Origin: Halobacterium sp. R2-5
GTDB lineage: Archaea; Halobacteriota; Halobacteria; Halobacteriales; Halobacteriaceae
Direction: 5' to 3'
DNA: 64,000 nucleotides
Assembly (NCBI RefSeq): GCF_011734195.1
Contig: NZ_JAANTH010000002.1
Location: 496,001 to 560,000 of the forward strand
In this document: piece after piece, positions 19,200-27,693 of the stretch
How the letters are laid out: every line of letters starts with the position of its first letter
How positions within the stretch are numbered: the first letter of the stretch is position 1
Position numbers and translations under genes: made by a program
Notes under the pieces: model-generated
The model's input: the letters and a program-made list of their open reading frames with translations, nothing else
The model's database searches: none
Told to the model about the DNA's origin: nothing

Positions 19200-19571
19200 T
19201 TAGTCTTCTGCGGGGAACGCGTCGTGCAGCGAGTGGTGGGTCTCGCCGAGGTCCGCGAGCAGCGAGCCTCCGTGGTCCGCGACCCGGGCGAGCGAGCGCT
19301 CGGCGTCCCGCACCGCGACCAGGCGGCCGCGCAGGTAGTCGTACTCGGGGTCGTCGTCGCTGGCGGCGGCGACCTCCTCCTCGAGGTCGACGAGCGCGGC
19401 GTCGAGGTGCCGCCGGAGTTCGGAGAGGGAGTCGGCGTTCGCGAGCCCCTCGATGGGGCCGTCCAGTTCGCCCGCCAGTTCCTTCTCGGCGTGCTCGCGG
19501 GCGCTCCGGTCGTCGGTGCCGAGGACGTTCATCAGGCCGAGACGCAGGGCTTCGAGTTCGTGGCAGCTCAT
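19200..19571 (-). CDS. DUF3209-like protein of the cobalamin operon
   Basis: A 123-residue acidic, helical protein starting MSCHELEALRLGLMNVLG, with no membrane segment and one cysteine in an MSCHE opening. From memory it matches the family annotated DUF3209, found in haloarchaeal cobalamin clusters beside cbiX. Its function is unknown; the CH pair at the start could bind metal or help CbiX. The ATG overlaps the cbiX stop, and it is the last gene of the long operon that begins with cbiT. Confidence 0.8.
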   Translation of the reverse strand: MSCHELEALRLGLMNVLGTDDRSAREHAEKELAGELDGPIEGLANADSLSELRRHLDAALVDLEEEVAAASDDDPEYDYLRGRLVAVRDAERSLARVADHGGSLLADLGETHHSLHDAFPAED

Positions 19572-20791
19572 AGCAGTTGGGAGTCGAGGTCGGAGACGAT
19601 GCGCTCGCGGTCGAGGTGCGACGAGGCGATGCGCTCGGCGTCCTCGGGCTGGACGCGCTGGTACCAGACGCCGTCCGGGTAGACGGCGACGTTCGGGCCG
19701 TCGCCGCACTGGCCGAGACACGACGAGCGCGTGACGCGCACGCTGCCGTCCTCGGTGTCCCGGGCTTCCTGCCGGAGGCGTTCGAGGACCGCGGGCGCGC
19801 CGTCGGCCGCGCACGTCTGGTTCGTGCAGACCGCGACGTGGCGGTCGGGCGCGTCGTGGGCGTGGGGGTCGTCGGCGACGTCCTCGCGGTCCTCGTGGGC
19901 CTCGCGGTGGTCGAGCGCGCGCAGCATCGCCTTCGCGCCGCCGACGTCCTCCTCGTAGCCGTCGAGCTCCACCTTGTACTTGCAGGTGTCGCAGGACATC
20001 TCGACGCTGCCCGTGCGGGCTTCCTGCCAGCGGTCCGCGAGCACGTCGAGCAGCCGCGAGTCCGTGCCCAGGGGGTCGCCGCAGGCGGCGTCGACGTAGG
20101 GGTAGTCGGCGTCGAACTCGCCGGTGCCGTCGCGGATGCGGCCCGTGAGAACGCCGTCGCCGAGCATGTACGGCACGACGACGACGGCGTCCGGCCGGTG
20201 CTTCGCGACGTCGTGGAGCGTGTCGTCGAGCGTGGGCTCCGTGACGCCGACGAACGTCGCCTCCACCCGGGAGAACTCCCGGCCCTCGTAGAGGAGGCGC
20301 GCGAGCTTGTGGACGTCGGCGTTCGCGTCCGGGTCGCTGGAGCCGCGAGCGCACAGCACCACGGCCACGTCGTCGGTCTCGCGGTCGACGCCGAGGTCGG
20401 CCTCGACGCTCGCCGCGCGGTCGTCCAGCAGGTCGACAAAGGCCGGGTGGACGCCGAGGTGCGAGCCGTTGTCGAAGTCCACGCCGGGATGTTCGGCGCG
20501 CGCCCGCCGGAGCGCCGCGGGCACGTCGTTCTTGACGTGGCTGGCGGCGAACAGCGACAAGTGGACGACCGAGATGCTGGAGACCGCGGGCGCGAGCGCG
20601 TCGATGGCGTCGGCGAGCGACGGTTCCGCGAGTTCGAGGAAGCCCGCGTCGACGGGCACCCCGAGCCGGTCTTCGAGGTCCGCGGCGAGCGTCCGCACCT
20701 GCTCGTTGGACTTCTCGCGCCGGGAGCCGTGGCCGACCAGCAGGACGGCTTCGTCGTTCAGACTCCCCGCCGCGCTGTCCGTGCGGCTCAC
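19568..20791 (-). CDS. cbiX: Sirohydrochlorin cobaltochelatase CbiX with C-terminal ferredoxin-like domain
   Basis: Early (anaerobic-route) cobalt insertion into sirohydrochlorin. The 407-residue protein has two CbiX half-domains: the first opens LLVGHGSRREKSNEQV, and the second contains the VVVVPYMLGDGVLTGRI histidine-poor loop and VLCARGSSDPDANAD. These are followed by SCDTCKYK, a histidine/aspartate-rich linker, and a thioredoxin-like [2Fe-2S] ferredoxin domain with CTNQTC and SSCLGQCGDGPNVAVYPDG (four cysteines). The start is a GTG overlapping the preceding gene as GTGA. The Fe-S tail suggests redox sensing or electron transfer during cobalt insertion. Confidence 0.9.
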   Translation of the reverse strand: MSRTDSAAGSLNDEAVLLVGHGSRREKSNEQVRTLAADLEDRLGVPVDAGFLELAEPSLADAIDALAPAVSSISVVHLSLFAASHVKNDVPAALRRARAEHPGVDFDNGSHLGVHPAFVDLLDDRAASVEADLGVDRETDDVAVVLCARGSSDPDANADVHKLARLLYEGREFSRVEATFVGVTEPTLDDTLHDVAKHRPDAVVVVPYMLGDGVLTGRIRDGTGEFDADYPYVDAACGDPLGTDSRLLDVLADRWQEARTGSVEMSCDTCKYKVELDGYEEDVGGAKAMLRALDHREAHEDREDVADDPHAHDAPDRHVAVCTNQTCAADGAPAVLERLRQEARDTEDGSVRVTRSSCLGQCGDGPNVAVYPDGVWYQRVQPEDAERIASSHLDRERIVSDLDSQLL

Positions 20792-21489
20792 GGCTCACCC
20801 CCCGCGAGCGTGGCAGCCACGCCGTCGGCCTGTTCGAGGCTCCGGCGGAGCTTCCGCCGGCGAGACGGCGCGAACAGCCCTGACTCCTCGCTGCCCTCGT
20901 AGAGCCACGCGCCGAGCTCGGGAACCGCGTCGTCGGCGACGCCGAAGTAGTAGCCCGAGGACGCCTCGGCCGCGTCGTCGTACGGGGCGTCGACGGGCGC
21001 GTCGTCGAGCAGCGACTGCACGCTGTCGAGGAGCGCGCGGTCCTCGTGGACGAACGAGACGCCGACCGTCCCCGAGGAGGACTTGAAGCAGACCGTCCCG
21101 CAGGACTCAACGAGCCCCCGGAGCAGCTGTCTGTCGTACTCGCGGAGCGCGTCCAGCCGGTAGCCGCCCGCCTCGCCCGAGATGGGGAGGCCGAACGCGG
21201 CCGCCGCGCGGCCCGCGAGGTCGCCGAACACCTGCACGGTGTACTCGTCCTCGCGGCGCGTGACCGACGTGTCGTGGGCGTACTCGCGCTCGGTGACGCG
21301 GTGGTCGGTGCGCTCGCCGCCCGCGATTGCCGCGAGGCGGTCGGCGACCGCCTCGTCGCTCGTCTCGACGGTCACGCAGGACTCGGCGAGGTCGCCTGCG
21401 CCCGCGACGTGCCCCCAGAAGTACGCCGTCTCGGGGTGCGCGGCGAGCGCGGAGTCGGGCGCGTCGACCGCTGGCTGGTCGGCGCTCAC
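20788..21489 (-). CDS. Cobalamin-operon protein with two degenerate LAGLIDADG-like repeats
   Basis: A 233-residue acidic protein; family members are usually just labelled cobalamin biosynthesis protein. I see two repeats of LAGLIDADG layout: YFWGHVAGAGDL (about residues 22-33), then beta strands and DEAVADRLAAIAGG, and later LLRGLVESCGTVCF (about 122-135), then VGVSFVHEDRALLDSVQSLL. In both, the position of the catalytic acid is replaced (A and C). This suggests a DNA/RNA-binding relic of a homing endonuclease rather than a nuclease. The start is a GTG overlapping the ferredoxin stop. Role unknown: regulator, or scaffold for a missing enzymatic step. Confidence 0.7.
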   Translation of the reverse strand: MSADQPAVDAPDSALAAHPETAYFWGHVAGAGDLAESCVTVETSDEAVADRLAAIAGGERTDHRVTEREYAHDTSVTRREDEYTVQVFGDLAGRAAAAFGLPISGEAGGYRLDALREYDRQLLRGLVESCGTVCFKSSSGTVGVSFVHEDRALLDSVQSLLDDAPVDAPYDDAAEASSGYYFGVADDAVPELGAWLYEGSEESGLFAPSRRRKLRRSLEQADGVAATLAGGEP

Positions 21490-21731
21490 GGCTCGCCCTC
21501 CACGGCTTCGACGGTGATGGCGTCGAACGGGCACGCCGCCGCGGCCGCTTCCGCATCCTCGGCGCGCTCGTCGTCGAACTCCCCGACGACGCTCTCGTCG
21601 GTCTGCTCGACGGTGCCGGCGTTCGCGTCGAGCGTGGCGAGTCCGTCGTCGTCCTCCACGAACCGTGGGTCCCGCGTCAGGCACGCGAACACGCCGTCGC
21701 AGGCGCCGCGGTCGATGGTGACGCGGTACAT
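21486..21731 (-). CDS. Single-cluster ferredoxin
   Basis: An 81-residue acidic ferredoxin. Cysteines occur as CDGVFAC near residues 11-17 and in the C-terminal AAAACPFDAI, the pattern of monocluster [3Fe-4S] or [4Fe-4S] ferredoxins with C-x5-C and C-P. It starts at 21731 by a one-base overlap with the cbiH stop and ends in a GTGA overlap with the next gene. Embedded in the corrin-ring operon, it is a likely electron donor for a ring reduction or ring-contraction step; this is inferred. Confidence 0.82.
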   Translation of the reverse strand: MYRVTIDRGACDGVFACLTRDPRFVEDDDGLATLDANAGTVEQTDESVVGEFDDERAEDAEAAAAACPFDAITVEAVEGEP

Positions 21732-22696
21732 CAGTAGTCGTACTTCGTCTCGTAGCCCCGCGGCGTGACCATCCGGTCGTCGAAGACGTACGTGTCCTCG
21801 TTGCCGACGACGACGGTCGTGGTCATGTCCACGAGGTCGGTCTCGCCGTACGATTCGAGCTCGCCGAGCGTCGTGAGCTCGACTTCTTCGTCCTCGCGGC
21901 CCGCGCCGTGGACGATTCCCACCGGCGTGTCTTCGTCGCGGTGCGCGAGCAGAATCTCGCAGGCCTTCTCGAAATTCTCGCGGCGCTTCCGGCTCCACGG
22001 GTTGTAGATGGCGATGGTGAACCCCTCGCCGGCGACCGCGTGCAGCCGCGACTCGATTTCCGGCATCGGCGTCAGGTGGTCCGACAGCGACACGCTCACG
22101 GAGTCGTTCACGAGCGGCGCGCCGAGCCGCGCGCCGCAGGACTGCGCGGCGGGGACACCGGGCACGACCTCGAAGTCCAGCGCGGACGCGGTGGCGCCCT
22201 TCGACTCCACGATCTCGAGCGCGAGCCCCGCGAGCGCGTACACGTTCGGGTCGCCGCTCCCGACGATGGCGACGTCGTTGCCCGCGAGCGCGCGGTCGAT
22301 TGCCTCTTCGGTGCGGGAGACCTCGCCGCACATCGGCGTGTCGTAGATGTCCTCCGCGTCGTCAGTGATGTCGTCCGGGATGAGGTCGATGTACGTCGTG
22401 TACCCGACGATGTGTTCGGCGTCCGCGAGCGCGCCCTTCGCGCGCTCGGTCATCCCCTCCGGCTGGCCGGGCCCGAGCCCGACGGCGGTGAGCTTCCCGG
22501 GGTCGGCGTCGAAGTCGTCGACGGTCGAGTCGACCTTCTCCTCGGTCGACGATGACGCGCCGCATTTCGAGGACGACGAGTCAGTACTGCTGGACGCGCC
22601 GCACTTCGGTTCGCTGGTCGTCTCTGTCGCGCTCGCTGCGCCGCACTTGGAAGTCGATTCGTCCGTCTCGGTCGTGGTGGTGTTGTCAGTGCTCAT
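21731..22696 (-). CDS. cbiH: Precorrin-3B/cobalt-factor III C17-methyltransferase CbiH with Cys-rich N-terminal repeats
   Basis: A tetrapyrrole methylase of 321 residues. The domain begins near residue 65 (LTAVGLGPGQPEGMTERAKG), with GSGDPNVYALAGL near 148, EVVPGVPAAQSCGARLGAPL near 175 and YNPWSRKR near 218. The first 55 residues are unusual: three KCGA blocks (KCGAASATE, KCGASSSTD, KCGASSSTE) in a threonine/serine/acid-rich tail. The repeated cysteines could bind an Fe-S cluster or metal. The adjacent paralog at 22696-23610 is in the same operon. Confidence 0.87.
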   Translation of the reverse strand: MSTDNTTTTETDESTSKCGAASATETTSEPKCGASSSTDSSSSKCGASSSTEEKVDSTVDDFDADPGKLTAVGLGPGQPEGMTERAKGALADAEHIVGYTTYIDLIPDDITDDAEDIYDTPMCGEVSRTEEAIDRALAGNDVAIVGSGDPNVYALAGLALEIVESKGATASALDFEVVPGVPAAQSCGARLGAPLVNDSVSVSLSDHLTPMPEIESRLHAVAGEGFTIAIYNPWSRKRRENFEKACEILLAHRDEDTPVGIVHGAGREDEEVELTTLGELESYGETDLVDMTTTVVVGNEDTYVFDDRMVTPRGYETKYDY

Positions 22697-23610
22697 CAGA
22701 AGTCCTCCACGTCACGCCCGCCGCGCGGGGTGACGAGGTGTTCGCGGTGGTCGTTCTCCCATACCTCCGTCTCGTGGTTCCCGACGAGAATCGAGGTGCC
22801 CATGCCGCCGACCTTCTCGTCGTGGTCGGCGACCTCGCCGAGCGTCGTCACGGTGTGCGTCTCGCCCTCCGTGTTCCGGCCGGCGTCGCCGCGGCCCGCG
22901 TCGTTGATGATGGCGACGGGGACGTCGTCCGCGCGCTCCTCGCGGAGCACGTCGACGGCGCGCTCGTAGTCCCGCCAGCAGTTGTAGAGGACGACGACGA
23001 ACTCGCTGATGGCGGCCGCCCGCAGCTTCTCCTCTATCTCCGCCCAGCCGCGCCACTTCTCCGAGAGCGAGATGGTGCAGAAGTCGTTGGATAGCGGCGC
23101 GCCGAGGTTCGCCGCGCCGCCGAGCGCCGCCGTCACGCCCGGGACGATTTCGATGGGAACGTCGTACGCCTCGTCCTCCTCGGCCATCAGGTAGACCAAG
23201 TCGGACTTCCCGTAGACGTTCGGGTCGCCACCGGAGACGTGCGCGACGTCCTCGCCGTCCCGCACGCGCTCGAACGCCTCCCGCGCAAGTTCGACCTGCC
23301 GGCCCATCGTCGAGCGCACAACCTCTTGGTCGGGGCGCTCGCCGGAGTCCTCGGGCGGCAGCGTGCCGTCCCGCCGCAGGAACTCCTGGTAGAGGTTCGA
23401 CGCCACCACGCAGTCCGCCGTCCGCACCACGTCCTTCGCGCGCTGGGTCATCCCGCCCGGGAGGCCGGGGCCGATGCCCACGACGTACAGCGTGCCGTAG
23501 TCGCTCGTGTCGACCGACGCTGCGGTGTCGCTGTCGGTGGACGTGTCTTCGCTCGCGGTTGCACCGCTCGCGCGTTCCGAGGCCTCGCTTCGCTCGGCCT
23601 CGCCGCTCAT
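22696..23610 (-). CDS. cbiH2: Second CbiH-type C17-methyltransferase paralog
   Basis: A 304-residue tetrapyrrole methylase paralogous to its downstream neighbour: LYVVGIGPGLPGGMTQRAKD near 40, HVSGGDPNVYGKSDLVYL near 125, EIVPGVTAALGGAANLGAPL near 155 and VLYNCWRDYERAVDVL near 205. The N terminus is an acidic serine/threonine tail without the KCGA repeats. Haloarchaea commonly carry two CbiH-like genes; which one performs ring contraction, and whether the other covers another methylation, cannot be told from sequence. Both junctions overlap (ATGA and TGATG). Confidence 0.85.
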   Translation of the reverse strand: MSGEAERSEASERASGATASEDTSTDSDTAASVDTSDYGTLYVVGIGPGLPGGMTQRAKDVVRTADCVVASNLYQEFLRRDGTLPPEDSGERPDQEVVRSTMGRQVELAREAFERVRDGEDVAHVSGGDPNVYGKSDLVYLMAEEDEAYDVPIEIVPGVTAALGGAANLGAPLSNDFCTISLSEKWRGWAEIEEKLRAAAISEFVVVLYNCWRDYERAVDVLREERADDVPVAIINDAGRGDAGRNTEGETHTVTTLGEVADHDEKVGGMGTSILVGNHETEVWENDHREHLVTPRGGRDVEDF

Positions 23611-24578
23611 TTTCCCACCGCCACGGTCACGGCCTCGTCGTAGCGTTCCTTCTCCGCGAGCAGGTCGTGGTCGCGGCCGCCCGCGATCGCGGACGCTTCT
23701 GCGATGCCCGGCCAACCGATGAGCTCCTTCGACCGGGAGGGGGAGGGCCCCTCGTACTCGTCGAGGGTCTCCTTCTCGAAGGAGACGACGCCCAGACCGA
23801 GCTCTTCCGCGGCGGCGAGCAGCCCCTCTTCCTCTTCCTTCCGGGTGCCCGTGGCGACGAACTCCACGTCGTCGAGGTCGTAGTCCGTGTCTTCGAGGCT
23901 GGCCTCCCACGCGTCGAGGAACTGGTCTTTCTTCGCGCCGGAGACGCTGCCGGTGCCGAGCACGACGCCGTCGTCGCCGTTGCGCTTCAGGACGGTGACG
24001 TCGTCGTCCGCGAGCACGGCCGCGGGGCCGTCGAGTCGCGCGACCGGACCGAGGTTCTCGTCGAGCACCGCGAGGTTCGTCGCGACCGTCGAGTCGCCGT
24101 TCACGACGTGCGCGTCGAGGGCCTTCGCGCGCTCCTCGACGCCCTGCTTGCCCGCCGCCTCGCTGGCGGTGGTCATCGCCGGAACGGCGCCCATCGACGC
24201 GAGGTCGTCCGCGACCTGGTTCGCGCCGTGGTGGCCGCCCGTGAGCGGAATCGCCCACGTGAGCGCCTCGTCGACCACGACGACCGCGGGGTCGTCCCAC
24301 TTGTCGTCGAGCAGGCCGGCGGTCTTCCGCATCGCGATGCCGGATGCCATCAGGCCGACGAAGCAGTCGTACTCGCCCCAGTGCTCGGCGAACACGTCGC
24401 CGTGGTACTCCAGAATCTCGATGGAGTCGTACCGGTCGCCGATGCCGTCGACGATTTCTTCGGCGGTGTCCAGCTTCCGCTCGAACGCCACGATGGCGAT
24501 GTCCTCGGCGACCTCGCCGTCGGAATCCGGCGTCGAACAGTGCCCTCCAGAATCCGAGTTGTCGTTGTCAGCACTCAT
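23607..24578 (-). CDS. cbiG: Cobalt-precorrin-5A hydrolase CbiG
   Basis: CbiG opens the delta-lactone of cobalt-precorrin-5A with release of acetaldehyde. In the 323-residue protein, the N-terminal domain has [18 protein letters not shown] near 73-90, followed by [28 protein letters not shown] (in two parts, near 97-125), the conserved CbiG core. The C-terminal domain has [14 protein letters not shown] near 205 and [21 protein letters not shown]. It overlaps cbiH2 as ATGA and follows cbiF after 2 bases. Confidence 0.9.
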   Translation of the reverse strand: MSADNDNSDSGGHCSTPDSDGEVAEDIAIVAFERKLDTAEEIVDGIGDRYDSIEILEYHGDVFAEHWGEYDCFVGLMASGIAMRKTAGLLDDKWDDPAVVVVDEALTWAIPLTGGHHGANQVADDLASMGAVPAMTTASEAAGKQGVEERAKALDAHVVNGDSTVATNLAVLDENLGPVARLDGPAAVLADDDVTVLKRNGDDGVVLGTGSVSGAKKDQFLDAWEASLEDTDYDLDDVEFVATGTRKEEEEGLLAAAEELGLGVVSFEKETLDEYEGPSPSRSKELIGWPGIAEASAIAGGRDHDLLAEKERYDEAVTVAVGK

Positions 24579-24580
24579 GG

Positions 24581-25450
24581 TCAGTCGTCTGCCTCGCTCT
24601 CGCTGCCGCTGCGGTTCGCCCAGTCGCCGTAGAGGTACGACCGGTCGTAGTTCGCGCCGGCGCCCGCGTCACCGATGACGACCATCGCGGAGGCGCGGTA
24701 GCCCGCGTCCTCGACCTTCTCGCCGATGGTCTCGACGGTTCCCTCGACGACGTCCTCGTCCGGCCAGGACGCGTGGTAGACGACGGTCACCGGCGTGTCG
24801 TGGTCGCGGCCGTCGTCGAGGAGCCGGTCCATCACGTCCGGGATGGCGTGCGTCCCGAGGTAGATGCAGGTCGTCACGTCGCCCATCTCCACGAACTCCG
24901 AGACGTGGTCGTCCTCGGGGTCGAGGGTCTTCCCCTGCGGGCGAGTGAACGCGACGTGGTTCGCGGTGCCGTTCAGGGTGAGCTGCGTGCGAAGCGTCGC
25001 CGACGCCGCGAACGCCGACGTCACGCCGGGGACGATGTACGTCGGGACGCCCTCCTGTTCGAGCGCGTCCATCTGCTCTAACGCCGCGCCGTAGATCGCG
25101 GGGTCGCCGCTGTGTAGGCGGACGACCGCCTGGCCGTCCTCGAAGGCGTCCCGCATCAGCGGAATCAGCTCCTCGAGGTCCTTCCCTACGGAGGAGACGG
25201 TTTCGGCGTCCGCGCAGTACTCGTCGAGGAGCTCGCTGTTCACGAGCGAGCCCGCGTGCACCACGAGGTCCGCGTCCTCGACGAGTTCCTTCCCAGTCAC
25301 CGTGAGCAGGCCGGGGTCTCCGGGGCCAGCGCCGATGAACGGGATGCCCTCCTGCACGTCGCCGGCGGTGTGTTCGTAGACGCGGAGGTCGCGGCCGTGC
25401 TTGCGCTGCTCGCTCGCGGCGTCGATTGCGGCCTGCGGGTCGTCAGTCAC
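24581..25450 (-). CDS. cbiF: Cobalt-precorrin-4 C11-methyltransferase CbiF
   Basis: A 289-residue tetrapyrrole methylase. Landmarks: [20 protein letters not shown] near 38, [13 protein letters not shown] near 62 (typical of CbiF/CobM), [17 protein letters not shown] near 110 and [16 protein letters not shown] near 138. The N-terminal 35 residues are charged. It overlaps cbiL by 8 bases and is followed after 2 bases by cbiG. In the pathway it directly precedes CbiG. Confidence 0.92.
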   Translation of the reverse strand: MTDDPQAAIDAASEQRKHGRDLRVYEHTAGDVQEGIPFIGAGPGDPGLLTVTGKELVEDADLVVHAGSLVNSELLDEYCADAETVSSVGKDLEELIPLMRDAFEDGQAVVRLHSGDPAIYGAALEQMDALEQEGVPTYIVPGVTSAFAASATLRTQLTLNGTANHVAFTRPQGKTLDPEDDHVSEFVEMGDVTTCIYLGTHAIPDVMDRLLDDGRDHDTPVTVVYHASWPDEDVVEGTVETIGEKVEDAGYRASAMVVIGDAGAGANYDRSYLYGDWANRSGSESEADD

Positions 25451-26168
25451 CGCCGACCACCCCGCTGGTGCCGTCCGAATCGCGCGCGTCCTCGAACGCT
25501 GTCGGGCGGTCCTTCTGCAAGTCCTCGCGCTCGGCGTACGCGAGCGTGTAGTAGTCCCGGTCGGCGATTTCCTCGGGGTCCGAGGTGACCCTGGTGTCGC
25601 CCTGCTGCATGAACAGCCGGCGGCCGTAGGTCACGTCGTAGCCGGCGTCCGCGAGGCCCTCGTGGGTCGCGGGCGCGTCCGTGACCTTGAACAGGACCAT
25701 CCGGTCGGGGCCGGTTGGTGACTTCCCGCGCGCAGCCTCGCGGAGCGCGAGCCCCGCGCCCGCGTCGACTTCGACGCCGAGCGCGGTGGCGAACGCGGTA
25801 ACCGCGCTGACGCCCGGGACGACCTCCACGTCCACCTCGGGGTGGAACGCGTCGAGCGTGCGGCGGAGGTGGCCGAACGTCGAGTAGACGTTCGGGTCGC
25901 CGAGCGTCGCGAACGCCACGTCGCCGCCGCGGGCTCTGGGTGCGACTTCAGCGGCGGCGTCCCGCCACGCGTCGCGGAGCTCCTCGGGGTCGCGAGTCAT
26001 CGGGAAGTCGAGGTCGCCGATGCGCGACTCGGGGACGTGCTCGGTCGCGACCGACCGCGACAGCCGGCCGGGCGAGTAGACGACGTCCGCGGTTTCGAGC
26101 GCACGTTTCCCCCGGACGGTCACGAGGTCAGCCTCGCCCGGGCCGAGGCCGACGCCGTAGACGGTCAT
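25443..26168 (-). CDS. cbiL: Cobalt-factor II C20-methyltransferase CbiL
   Basis: A 241-residue tetrapyrrole methylase starting MTVYGVGLGPGEADLVTVRG, with LGDPNVYSTFGHLRRTL near 105 (a CbiL-type motif) and EVVPGVSAVTAFATALG near 129. It makes cobalt-factor III from cobalt-factor II after CbiX has inserted cobalt. The ATG at 26168 overlaps the cbiT stop. The frame stays open far upstream, but that extension is arginine-rich and overlaps cbiT. Confidence 0.92.
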   Translation of the reverse strand: MTVYGVGLGPGEADLVTVRGKRALETADVVYSPGRLSRSVATEHVPESRIGDLDFPMTRDPEELRDAWRDAAAEVAPRARGGDVAFATLGDPNVYSTFGHLRRTLDAFHPEVDVEVVPGVSAVTAFATALGVEVDAGAGLALREAARGKSPTGPDRMVLFKVTDAPATHEGLADAGYDVTYGRRLFMQQGDTRVTSDPEEIADRDYYTLAYAEREDLQKDRPTAFEDARDSDGTSGVVGGD

Positions 26169-26731
26169 CGCTCGGCCTCCGCGGGGCTCTCGGTGGCGCT
26201 CCCGACGAGCATGTAGACGGGGTTCTCCGAGTCGAAGGAGGTGGCGCCCGCCAGTTCGTAGCCGTGGCTCACTTGGAACTGGACGACCTCGTCGAGGAGG
26301 TCGCGCTCGCGGAACGCCCGGGTGGCGTCGCCCGCGACTTCCAGCCGGGAGACGTTCATGACGACCGTCTCGACGCCCGTCTCGACGGCGTGGTCGAGGG
26401 CGGCCTCGTAGTTCCGGCTGCCGCCGAGGAACAGTGCGTCGGCGTCCGTGGGGAGGCCGTCGGGGGCTTCGGCGTGCCGGACGTCGACGTCGTCTCCGAG
26501 GTCGTTGGCGGCGAGGTTCCGCTCGGTCGTCTCGACGCGGTCGCGGTCGCGTTCGAGCGCGGTGACGCGGCCGGCGTCGCGGGCGGCCTCGACGGTGACC
26601 GCGCCCGTGCAGGAGCCGACCTCGACGAAGTGGTCGTCGGGTCCGAGCGCGAGTTTCGCGCGGAGGACCGCTCGCACCTCCGGCTTGGTCGGGCCCGCCT
26701 TCGCGTCGTGGGGAAGGCGTGTCTGTGACAT
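26165..26731 (-). CDS. cbiT: Cobalt-precorrin-6B C15-methyltransferase (decarboxylating) CbiT
   Basis: A Rossmann-fold SAM methylase of 188 residues. Motif I is HFVEVGSCTGAVTVEAAR near 36, the second strand is VTALERDRDRVETTERNL, and LFLGGSRNYEAALDHAV near 102 is the conserved CbiT substrate-side loop. It is the first gene of the eleven-gene corrin-ring operon. I start it at the ATG at 26731 (MSQTRLPHD); an ATG 12 bases upstream is possible. The promoter lies between it and the divergent HTH gene at 26881. Confidence 0.9.
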   Translation of the reverse strand: MSQTRLPHDAKAGPTKPEVRAVLRAKLALGPDDHFVEVGSCTGAVTVEAARDAGRVTALERDRDRVETTERNLAANDLGDDVDVRHAEAPDGLPTDADALFLGGSRNYEAALDHAVETGVETVVMNVSRLEVAGDATRAFRERDLLDEVVQFQVSHGYELAGATSFDSENPVYMLVGSATESPAEAER

Positions 26732-26880
26732 CACCGAACACAACAGCAGTAGCGCCTAAAACAATTTTGGTTGAATTAGAGAAAGTGTGCTTTCGTAACT
26801 CGGCCGGAAACGGACGGTAGCGCAATCGAGGACGCGTTTCACACAAAGATACTTGAATTAGGAACCACTCGGCTGGACCG
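26732..26880. promoter_or_regulatory. Divergent promoter region between cbiT and the HTH regulator
   Basis: A 149-base AT-richer spacer. It contains GGTTGAATTAG at 26769-26779 and CTTGAATTAGGAA at 26852-26864. The second copy places TTGAATTA 21-28 bases before the ATG at 26881, the right distance for a TATA element of a leaderless message. The AAAACAATTTT block at 26758-26768 lies about 27 bases or more upstream of cbiT on the other strand. The same TTGAATTAGGAA string occurs at 16434-16445 beside cobN. A shared promoter or operator element is an inference. Confidence 0.5.
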
Positions 26881-27693
26881 ATGGCCGACTCCTCCACCGT
26901 CGGAGAACTGGGGGTTCTCCGGAGCAAGCGGAACGCCACCCGCTACCAGATTCTCGTCGAAATCGCCGAGCGCCAGCCCGCGGTCAGTCAGCAGGAAATC
27001 GCCGACGCCATCGGCGTCACCGCGCAGGCGGTCAGCGACTACCTCGGCGACCTCGTCGAGGACGGCCACGTGCGCAAGCACGGCCGCGGCCGCTACGAGG
27101 TCACCAAGGAGGGCGTCGACTGGCTCATCTCCGAGACCGACGACCTCCGGTCGTTCGTGGAGTACGTCTCCGAGAACGTCATCGAGGAGGTCGACGTCGA
27201 CACCGCAATCGCGACCGCGGAAATCGAGGAGGGCGAGCGCGTCTCGCTGGCGATGCGGGACGGCGTGATGCACGCCACGCCCGGCGACGTCGGCAGCGCC
27301 ACCGCGGTCGCGGTCACCGCGGCGGAACCCGGGCAGGACGTCGGCGCCGCGGAGTTCGAGGGGATGCTCGACTACCAGCCCGGCGAGGTCACGGTGCTCT
27401 CCGTCCCCACGGTGCAGGACGGCGGGAGCCGCGCGCTCCCCGAGGGCGCGGTCGCGGACCGCCTCGCCGAACACGACCTCGTCGCCGCGGCGGGCGTCGA
27501 GGCGCTCGTGGCGGTACGGGACGCCGACGTCGAGCCCGACATCCGGTTCGGCGCGTCCGAGGCAGTCCCGGAGGCCGCCAGCAAGGGGCTGTCCGTCCTG
27601 CTGGTCGCGACGACCGACCGGCTGTCGGCGCACACTGACCCGCTACGCGAGCGCAACGTCGGCTACGAGGTCGTCGAACCCGGCGACCAGTAG
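26881..27693 (+). CDS. Winged-helix (MarR/ArsR-like) regulator with C-terminal sensor domain
   Basis: A 270-residue protein. The N-terminal winged helix (about residues 12-85) shows RNATRYQILVEIAERQPAVS, recognition helix TAQAVSDYLGDLVEDGHV and wing GRGRYEVTKEG. The acidic alpha/beta C-terminal domain of about 170 residues has repeats reminiscent of a ligand-binding fold, but I cannot name it. It is divergent from the cbiT operon, so it is a natural candidate for controlling cobalamin synthesis, possibly in response to corrinoid or cobalt. The start is leaderless-type, with a TATA-like TTGAATTA at the expected distance. Confidence 0.85.
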   Translation: MADSSTVGELGVLRSKRNATRYQILVEIAERQPAVSQQEIADAIGVTAQAVSDYLGDLVEDGHVRKHGRGRYEVTKEGVDWLISETDDLRSFVEYVSENVIEEVDVDTAIATAEIEEGERVSLAMRDGVMHATPGDVGSATAVAVTAAEPGQDVGAAEFEGMLDYQPGEVTVLSVPTVQDGGSRALPEGAVADRLAEHDLVAAAGVEALVAVRDADVEPDIRFGASEAVPEAASKGLSVLLVATTDRLSAHTDPLRERNVGYEVVEPGDQ

